Shown here: piece by piece, positions 58,795 through 64,000 of the stretch
Position numbering within the stretch: the stretch's first letter is position 1
Layout: each line of letters opens with the position of its first letter
From: Clostridia bacterium
GTDB taxonomy: Bacteria > Bacillota > Clostridia > Oscillospirales > Acutalibacteraceae
Assembly (NCBI GenBank): GCA_017626295.1
Contig: JAGAJB010000003.1
Span: 42,583-106,582 of the forward strand
Direction of reading: 5' to 3'
DNA: 64,000 bases
Made by a program: the position numbers and the translations under genes
The notes under the pieces: generated by a model
What the model was told of the DNA's origin: nothing
The model's input: only the letters and a program-made list of their open reading frames with translations
The model's database searches: none

Positions 58795-60372
58795 ATGGAT
58801 ATTAAAAATTATATTGAAGAGGGAAAAGCAATATTCGGTATTGAGTTCGGCTCAACAAGAATCAAAGGTGTTCTCATTGACGATGCAGGCGAAGTTCTTG
58901 CAGTAGGCGGTTACGAATGGGAAAACAGCCTTGTTAACGGCATCTGGACTTACGGCGAAGAAGAATTTTTTGCAGGACTTAAAGGTTGCTATTCTTCTCT
59001 TAAAAAGGACGTAAAAGACCGTTACGGCATTACAATTAAAAATCTTAAAGCAATTGGTATCAGCGGTATGATGCACGGCTACCTTGCATTTAACGAAGAG
59101 GGTAAACTTCTTACACCTTTCCGCACCTGGCGTAACACCTGTGCAGGCGAAGCCGCAAACAAACTTACAGAAGTTTTTCAATTCAATATTCCTGACCGTT
59201 GGAGTATTGCACATCTCTATCAGGTAATTTTAGACGGTGAAGAACACGTAAAGGATGTTCGTTATTTTACAACTCTTGCAGGTTATATCCATACACTTCT
59301 TACAGGTGAAAAAGTTCTCGGTATAGGCGAAGCATCGGGTATGTTCTCCATGGAAGGCAACAATTACAGCGAAACAATGCTCGACAAATTCGATGCACTT
59401 GTAGAAGAAAAAGGCTATCCCTGGAAAATCCGCGAGATTCTCCCCAAAGTTCTTGTAGCGGGTGAAAATGCAGGAGTTCTTACCGAAGCAGGTGCAAAAC
59501 TTCTTGACGAGGACGGCGACCTTCAGGCAGGTATTCCTATGTGTCCCCCCGAAGGTGATGCAGGCACAGGCATGGTTGCAACAAATAGTGTAAGAGTAAG
59601 AACAGGTAATGTTTCCGCAGGTACATCTGTTTTTGCTATGATCGTTCTCGAAAAACTTCTTTCAAAACTTCACAGAGAAATAGATATGGTAACAACTCCC
59701 GACGGCGCACCTGTTGCAATGGTACACTGCAACAACTGTACGTCCGATATTAACGCCTGGACATATCTTTTCAAAGAAGTTCTTGACCTTATGGGTGCAG
59801 ATTGTTCAATGGGCGACCTTTTCACAGCACTTTTCAAGAAATCTGCCGAAGCAGATGCTGATTGCGGTGACCTTATCTCCTACAACTATTTCTCAGGGGA
59901 GTTTATAACAGGTTTTGAAACAGGTAAACCTCTTTTCATAAGAGAACCCGACAGCAAATTCTCGCTTGCAAACTTTATGAGAGTTCAACTTTTCACCGCA
60001 TTCGGCGGTATCAAAATCGGTATGAATATTCTTGAAAAAGAAGATGTTGCAATTGATAAAATTCTTGGCCACGGCGGTTTCTTTAAAACACCCGTTATCG
60101 GTCAGAGCGTTCTTGCAGCTGTTATGAATGCACCTGTTTCCGTTATGGAAACTGCAGGCGAAGGCGGTGCTTGGGGTGTTGCAGTTCTCGCGGCATTCTC
60201 TGCTAACAAAGAGGATGGCGAAACACTTCCCGACTACCTTGACAACAAGATTTTCGCAACACAGAAGATGACAACTCTTGAACCCGACGAGAAAATTGTT
60301 GATAGTTTCAATAAGTTTATGGAAAACTATAAAAAAGGCCTCTCTGTTGAAAGAGCAGCAGTTGAGATGTAA
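58795..60372 (+). CDS. FGGY-family carbohydrate kinase
   Basis: 525 residues. N-terminal domain starts IFGIEFGSTRIKGVLIDD and contains IGISGMMHGYLAF, the xylulokinase-like position; the C-terminal ATPase domain has PEGDAGTGMVATNSV, GNVSAGTSVFAM and GHGGFFKTPVIGQSVL. The substrate is probably a ketose such as xylulose or a related sugar, but the exact sugar cannot be read. GGAG lies nine bases before the ATG; a bidirectional terminator follows. Nearby genes for transketolase, class II aldolase and a Gfo/Idh/MocA enzyme would fit sugar breakdown. Confidence 0.87.
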   Translation: MDIKNYIEEGKAIFGIEFGSTRIKGVLIDDAGEVLAVGGYEWENSLVNGIWTYGEEEFFAGLKGCYSSLKKDVKDRYGITIKNLKAIGISGMMHGYLAFNEEGKLLTPFRTWRNTCAGEAANKLTEVFQFNIPDRWSIAHLYQVILDGEEHVKDVRYFTTLAGYIHTLLTGEKVLGIGEASGMFSMEGNNYSETMLDKFDALVEEKGYPWKIREILPKVLVAGENAGVLTEAGAKLLDEDGDLQAGIPMCPPEGDAGTGMVATNSVRVRTGNVSAGTSVFAMIVLEKLLSKLHREIDMVTTPDGAPVAMVHCNNCTSDINAWTYLFKEVLDLMGADCSMGDLFTALFKKSAEADADCGDLISYNYFSGEFITGFETGKPLFIREPDSKFSLANFMRVQLFTAFGGIKIGMNILEKEDVAIDKILGHGGFFKTPVIGQSVLAAVMNAPVSVMETAGEGGAWGVAVLAAFSANKEDGETLPDYLDNKIFATQKMTTLEPDEKIVDSFNKFMENYKKGLSVERAAVEM

Positions 60373-60379
60373 AAAACAA

Positions 60380-60409
60380 AACCGTATCCGATTTTCCTCG
60401 GATACGGTT
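60380..60409. terminator. Bidirectional terminator
   Basis: AACCGTATCCGA and TCGGATACGGTT form a perfect 12-bp stem between the convergent kinase and oxidoreductase genes, with A-rich and T-rich flanks. Confidence 0.9.
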
Positions 60410-60415
60410 GATTTT

Positions 60416-61693
60416 TTATAAGTACATAACTTGTCCGTTATTTTCTCTTGATTTATCGGCAAGGAAAATAATTCGGTGTCCTGCAATGGAGTTATGTATA
60501 GAAGTACAGGAAACGGACGGATTATCGTCACGAATAAATTTAATAAAGTCGGCAGTAAGTGCAGTATCTGCGCCGCCGTGACCTTCGTCAGGCGTTTTAC
60601 TCAAGTCAATAATACGCTCGTCAAAGTATTTTTTGGGGTCGGGGTTAATGGTTTTAATTTTTACAAACTTCTTTTCGAGTTCTGCGTAAATTTCACCTTT
60701 AGTACCGATAACGCGTATAGTCCGTAAAGATTCTGCTGCACCGCCTGTTAGGTTGTGAGTACCTGTAGCACCGCTTGCGAAATTAACAAGCACGCTTTGA
60801 TGGTCAACAACGTCATTGTCGCATTTAAACATACATCTGCCGTAGTCACTTTTCATAAGAATTTCACGACGCTGTTCATCGGTGGGGTTTTCAATATCCT
60901 CTAGTTCACGCCATACATAAACTTCCCAACTGTCAGGGTGGTCAAGGTAAAGCCTTTTAGCACTGTAATCGCAGTAATCAACGCGTGGACAGTCAACAAG
61001 GCAACGTGTACCTGAATTTTCAGGTGCGTTTTCGGGTCTGAAATGGAATCTTGAGCCTACCGAAGAAACCGAAACGGGTTTATCATCGCCCATAAGCCAC
61101 ATCATAAGGTCAAGGTCGTGGCAACATTTAGCAAGAAGCATTGAAGTATGACATTTTTTACTGTTTGCCCATTTACCGCGCACATAAGAGGTTGAAAGAT
61201 GATGGTAACTTACGTCTTCCACGGTCTGAATGTTAATAACATCACCTATTTCACCGCTTAATATACTGTTTTTGATATTTAAGTAAACGGGATTGTACCT
61301 GAGAACGTGGCAAATCATAACTTTATTGCCGTTGCGGTTTACTACTTCAACAAGTCTGTCTAATTCTTCCTCGTTTACCGCGAAAGGCTTTTCGAGAAGC
61401 ATATCGTAACCTTTTTCGAGAACGGGTATGGAAGTTTCAACGTGTATTTCGTCCATCGTGCCGTTGATAACCACATCGGCAAATTTAGGTTCTCTTGCAA
61501 GTTCTTCAGCGGAAACGAAACATTGGCTTTCGGGAAAACCGAAGCGCTCACGCACAAATTTTCGCCTGTACTCGTCCGGGTCAGCCACACCCACAATTTT
61601 AAGTTCATCGGGATGAGCCGCGGAGTAATCTGCATACGCCATAGCGCGGTGACCTGCGCCGAGTATTATTGCTGTAACGGGTTTTTTAGTCAT
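60416..61693 (-). CDS. Gfo/Idh/MocA oxidoreductase with Cys-rich insertion
   Basis: About 425 residues. Rossmann start VTAIILGAGHRAMAYADYSA, the EKPFAVN loop with the catalytic Lys, and SMLLAKCCHDLDLMMWLMG. A later insert has six cysteines (CLVDCPRVDYCDYSAKR, then CMFKCDNDVVDHQ), a pattern of a subfamily that probably binds metal there. It should oxidise or reduce a sugar or inositol-like substrate with NAD(P). I chose ATG 61693; a GTG at 61702 is possible. Third gene of the YnzC-GNAT operon, thirteen bases after the GNAT stop. Confidence 0.85.
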   Translation of the reverse strand: MTKKPVTAIILGAGHRAMAYADYSAAHPDELKIVGVADPDEYRRKFVRERFGFPESQCFVSAEELAREPKFADVVINGTMDEIHVETSIPVLEKGYDMLLEKPFAVNEEELDRLVEVVNRNGNKVMICHVLRYNPVYLNIKNSILSGEIGDVINIQTVEDVSYHHLSTSYVRGKWANSKKCHTSMLLAKCCHDLDLMMWLMGDDKPVSVSSVGSRFHFRPENAPENSGTRCLVDCPRVDYCDYSAKRLYLDHPDSWEVYVWRELEDIENPTDEQRREILMKSDYGRCMFKCDNDVVDHQSVLVNFASGATGTHNLTGGAAESLRTIRVIGTKGEIYAELEKKFVKIKTINPDPKKYFDERIIDLSKTPDEGHGGADTALTADFIKFIRDDNPSVSCTSIHNSIAGHRIIFLADKSRENNGQVMYL

Positions 61694-61705
61694 ATCTATC
61701 ACTGC

Positions 61706-62269
61706 TTAAAATAAATTTTTTGCCATTGTTGCCGTTTTAAGTTTTGTTGAAAGCATCTTGAAGCCCAAACGTTTATAAAAACGAACAGCACCTTCGTTGT
61801 GTATATCCGCTTGAAGCATAACACCCTTAACATTACGGCGTTTAAGTTCGGTGAAAAGTGCATCCATCAGTTTTGCGCCGAAGCCTTGATTCTGGTATTC
61901 GTCAAGAATATCAATATGGAGGTGCGCAGGATACTTTCTGCCGAAAAATGTATACGGAATAGGGAAAAGCCAAGCCTTTCTTCCGCTGGCTTTATCAAGT
62001 TTTTTTATTTCAGGAACGTCAATTTTACGGAAAATTTTATTATATCTTTTGTAATCGGGCTCGCAAAGTATATAGCCTACAACCTTGTCGCTGTCGTCAA
62101 CAAGCACGAAGCAAGTATCGTAACATTCGCGGACGTAATATGTAGAAAACATTCTTGCAATGCGGTAGCCTAAAACAGGGTCTCTTTGGCAACCCGGACC
62201 CGCAGTCATACGGCAAACGTATTCAACTCCTTTAAGGTCGTCAGGGCTCATAGGTCTGATATGTGCCAT
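61706..62269 (-). CDS. GNAT-family N-acetyltransferase
   Basis: 187 residues. Start MAHIRPMSPDDLKGVEYVCR; acetyl-CoA site LDEYQNQGFGAKLMDAL (residues about 122-138), then NEGAVRFYKRLGFKML, the standard GNAT ending. Two extra segments (KLDKASGRKAWLFPIPYTF) place it near acetyltransferase domains associated with sugar hydrolases. The substrate is unknown. The start overlaps the YnzC stop by one base (TGATG). Confidence 0.85.
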   Translation of the reverse strand: MAHIRPMSPDDLKGVEYVCRMTAGPGCQRDPVLGYRIARMFSTYYVRECYDTCFVLVDDSDKVVGYILCEPDYKRYNKIFRKIDVPEIKKLDKASGRKAWLFPIPYTFFGRKYPAHLHIDILDEYQNQGFGAKLMDALFTELKRRNVKGVMLQADIHNEGAVRFYKRLGFKMLSTKLKTATMAKNLF

Positions 62270-62502
62270 CAGTTTTTCACTCCGTCGGATTTATTGGGTC
62301 TTTTGCGTGTGATTCTCTCGCGACTGCCGTCGGGACGTACGATAACTGTACTGTCAAGTTGTGTTTCAAGAGATTTTCTGAAGGCAGCCACATACTCTGC
62401 TCGGAGAGATTTTTGTTCAAGTGCCTCTGCTTCAGTAAGACCTTCTGTTTTTGCCTTGCGTGCAAGGAAATTTATTCTGTCGATTTTTTCCTGATTTATC
62501 AT
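62269..62502 (-). CDS. DUF896 (YnzC-type) small protein
   Basis: 77 residues, exactly the usual size. MINQEKIDRINFLARKAK, GLTEAEALEQKSLRAEYVAAF and LETQLDSTVIVRPDG are family signatures. YnzC folds as a small helical bundle; its relative YneA-operon protein in Bacillus is linked to the SOS response, but no LexA box was recognised here. AAAGGA lies eight bases before the ATG at 62502. Confidence 0.88.
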   Translation of the reverse strand: MINQEKIDRINFLARKAKTEGLTEAEALEQKSLRAEYVAAFRKSLETQLDSTVIVRPDGSRERITRKRPNKSDGVKN

Positions 62503-62542
62503 ATTACCGTTCCTTTGTTTTTTATAAAACATTCAATGTAAT

Positions 62543-62570
62543 ATTATAGTATTATAAAAAATAAAGTCAA
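62543..62570 (-). promoter_or_regulatory. Promoter of the YnzC-GNAT-oxidoreductase operon
   Basis: Minus strand TTGACT (62565-62570), 16-base spacer, TATAAT (62543-62548). Confidence 0.75.
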
Positions 62571-62627
62571 GAGAGAAACAAAGATAAAGGGGTAAAATAT
62601 TTAAATAAATAAGTTGGAAATATATGG

Positions 62628-62656
62628 TTGAAAGAGCATTTCTATAATGATATAAT
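62628..62656 (+). promoter_or_regulatory. Promoter of the alkaline phosphatase gene
   Basis: TTGAAA (62628-62633), 17-base spacer, TATAAT (62651-62656). No clear Pho box repeat was recognised upstream. Confidence 0.75.
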
Positions 62657-62689
62657 GATAAAAAATAAATCTGAATAAGGAGTGTTGAT

Positions 62690-63832
62690 ATGTTATCTTC
62701 ATTAGCAACAATCTGGACGGAAATTACATCATTATTTATGAGTTTTATTCTTTTGTTCGGTACTACTGTGGGTATATTTTCTCCCGAGTCAACCAACGGG
62801 GCGGAAAGTTACTTTGACGGCAACATCAAAAACGTTATCTACCTTATAGGTGACGGTATGGGATTTAACCATTTGAAGAAAACAAAGAACGAGCGAGATA
62901 TTACTCTTACAATGGATACTTTCGATTTTAAAGGAAGTTCTATGACGCGTTCTTTAAGTAATGCTGTTACTGACAGTGCCGCAGGCGGAACTGCTCTTGC
63001 AACGGGCGAAAGAACATATAACGGTGCAATCGGCGTATATATGAATGATCCCTTAGGCGCATTTTCACATCCTAAAAACATCACCGAACTTTGTATGGAA
63101 AGCGGTATGATGACAGGTGTCATTACAACTGATGAAACATCAGGCGCAACGCCCGCATCATTCTCTGCCCATTCTTCCGATAGAGGAAATACCGAAGATA
63201 TTACAGAGGACCAGTTAAGTTCAGGCATTGATATTATCTGGGGTGCATCTAACGGTGTGGCAACACGGGGCGATGCTGAAGAAAACGGCTTTACGTATAT
63301 TACATCATACATTCAGATGATGGCTCTTCCTGAGGGTAGCCGCAGTTTTGCTCAGTTTACCAACGCACTTTGGACTCTTGAACAGTCCGACGAGAGAACA
63401 CCTAACCTGGAGCAGATGGCAGAAAAGGCAATTGACCTGCTTGATGATACAGATGAAGGTTTCTTCCTTATGATTGAAGGCGCTCACATCGACAAACATT
63501 CACACAGTAATGAAGATGAAATGATGACCGAAGCGCTACAGGAGTTTGACAGAACTGTTGAACTTGTTCTTGAATATGCAAAAGCAGACGGTGAAACACT
63601 GGTTGTTATTACTGCTGACCACGAAACAGGCGCTATTATTGCAAATGATGACGGCACGTATTCTTTCACACAGGGTTCGCACTCTGCAGCAAATGTTCCC
63701 GTGCTCGTTTACGGCTCAGATAAAATTATAAACGACGGTGAAATACTCAATAACTACGAAATTCCCATAAGAATTGCGTATACTCTCGGTTTTACCGAAG
63801 AACAGTTCCCTTACGAAGTAATGGTAGCATAA
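62690..63832 (+). CDS. Alkaline phosphatase
   Basis: 380 residues. A signal-anchor-like N-terminus (about 1-30) is followed by the catalytic domain: LIGDGMGFNH (D55, metal), TDSAAGGTALATGE with the nucleophile S96, EGAHIDKHSHSN (Asp and His ligands), ITADHETGA (Asp, His) and GSHSAANVPV (His). All residues for a two-zinc site plus a third metal seem present. It is shorter than E. coli PhoA (about 470) and probably stays attached to the membrane, facing out. GGAG lies ten bases before the ATG. The insertion sequence end begins 26 bases after its stop, and I see no terminator in between. Confidence 0.92.
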   Translation: MLSSLATIWTEITSLFMSFILLFGTTVGIFSPESTNGAESYFDGNIKNVIYLIGDGMGFNHLKKTKNERDITLTMDTFDFKGSSMTRSLSNAVTDSAAGGTALATGERTYNGAIGVYMNDPLGAFSHPKNITELCMESGMMTGVITTDETSGATPASFSAHSSDRGNTEDITEDQLSSGIDIIWGASNGVATRGDAEENGFTYITSYIQMMALPEGSRSFAQFTNALWTLEQSDERTPNLEQMAEKAIDLLDDTDEGFFLMIEGAHIDKHSHSNEDEMMTEALQEFDRTVELVLEYAKADGETLVVITADHETGAIIANDDGTYSFTQGSHSAANVPVLVYGSDKIINDGEILNNYEIPIRIAYTLGFTEEQFPYEVMVA

Positions 63833-63898
63833 AAATAAAAAATCGACATTCTTCAAATGTGAACAAGTCCAGTAAAAACGGACAATAGAAAAAAACGA

Positions 63899-63931
63899 CC
63901 TCCTATGGTAGAATAAAACTACCATAGGAGG
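63899..63931 (+). promoter_or_regulatory. Hairpin sequestering the transposase ribosome site
   Basis: CCTCCTATGGTA and TACCATAGGAGG form a perfect 12-bp stem with a nine-base loop; the 3' arm contains GGAGG. Insertion sequences use such stems to block translation from outside read-through transcripts. Confidence 0.7.
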
Positions 63932-63938
63932 AGTTTTT

Positions 63939-64000
63939 ATGCCTAGAAATTATCTACATATAAAGGATTATGAAAAAGAAATACTCAAATTAAGAGAAGA
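63939..64000 (+). CDS. Putative transposase, N-terminal fragment
   Basis: Twenty codons are visible (MPRNYLHIKDYEKEILKLRE) before the window ends. The amphipathic opening resembles the first helix of IS3-family helix-turn-helix transposase subunits. GGAGGAG ends six bases upstream, inside a hairpin. Confidence 0.45.
   Translation, partial: MPRNYLHIKDYEKEILKLRE

Larger units (their letters stand above)
63858..64000 (+). mobile_element. Left end of an insertion sequence (IS3-like), cut by the window
   Basis: TGTGAACAAGTCCAG (63858-63872) followed by a GTCC/GGAC inverted repeat looks like a terminal inverted repeat; a transposase-like start follows at 63939. The other end lies outside the window, so family and completeness cannot be confirmed. 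Confidence 0.5.

Noticed and set aside
1..64000. tRNA, rRNA and CRISPR arrays
   Set aside because: No cloverleaf-type T-arm sequence, no rRNA-like stretch and no regularly spaced direct repeats were noticed on reading; a dedicated search was not possible.

Overview
The window looks like an origin-proximal stretch of chromosome from a low-GC, spore-forming-type member of the Bacillota (class Clostridia; an Oscillospirales or Ruminococcus-like gut or rumen lineage is my best guess). The pointers are AGGAGG-type ribosome sites, frequent TTG and GTG starts, a DnaD plus DnaC-like helicase-loader pair, a SpoIIQ-like M23 protein, short split transketolase subunits, a MetH without the reactivation domain, and two perfect parS sites (ParB/Spo0J binding palindromes), which in Bacillota cluster around oriC. 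No taxonomic assignment is possible from the sequence alone.

Layout. 1-8.8 kb (mostly minus strand): YitT-family membrane protein (cut by the edge), NhaC-type antiporter, SpoIIQ-like M23 protein, a likely structured small RNA, a GPH-family symporter with a long cytoplasmic tail flanked by the two parS sites, a MITE-like intergenic element, and an EF-G-like GTPase. 9-16 kb (plus): a membrane-anchored beta-propeller surface protein in one operon with DnaD, a DnaC-like ATPase and FucU, then a DUF1294 protein and RecG.

16-26.5 kb: a polysaccharide-control operon (CpsB phosphatase, DUF5011 protein, two complete Wzz/BY-kinase fusions) that runs, by overlapping genes, straight into a small maturation cassette: ABC exporter, PqqD-like carrier, radical SAM/SPASM enzyme, a 91-residue candidate precursor peptide, an HprK-like kinase and a SipW-like S24/S26 peptidase, then, past a terminator, an NTP_transf_5 protein. 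This resembles an unrecognised RiPP system co-transcribed with exopolysaccharide regulation and is the best candidate for something undescribed.

27.7-45.3 kb: one long plus-strand unit for a surface polysaccharide: CapD/PglF-type dehydratase, two glycosyltransferases, a rare fusion of an O-antigen-polymerase-like domain to a glycosyltransferase, an F420-hydrogenase-beta-like FeS protein with a polysaccharide pyruvyl transferase, a Wzx flippase, the CapE-CapF-CapG route to UDP-N-acetyl-L-fucosamine, a WlbA-like dehydrogenase, and finally metH. A PI-PLC-like protein is encoded on the opposite strand just before this unit.

45.4-64 kb: rpsO-pnp (minus); then two divergent units around 51 kb that appear to belong together: minus, a class III aminotransferase and a two-domain class II aldolase-like protein; plus, SCP2-like protein, class III aminotransferase, transketolase N and C subunits, second SCP2-like protein. 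This combination is a second candidate for an undescribed pathway. It is followed by a palindromic repeat, rpsU, a YqeG phosphatase, an M24 peptidase, a family 4 uracil-DNA glycosylase, an FGGY sugar kinase, a minus-strand operon (YnzC, GNAT acetyltransferase, Gfo/Idh/MocA oxidoreductase), an alkaline phosphatase, and the left end of an insertion sequence at the window edge. I saw no tRNA, rRNA or CRISPR array.
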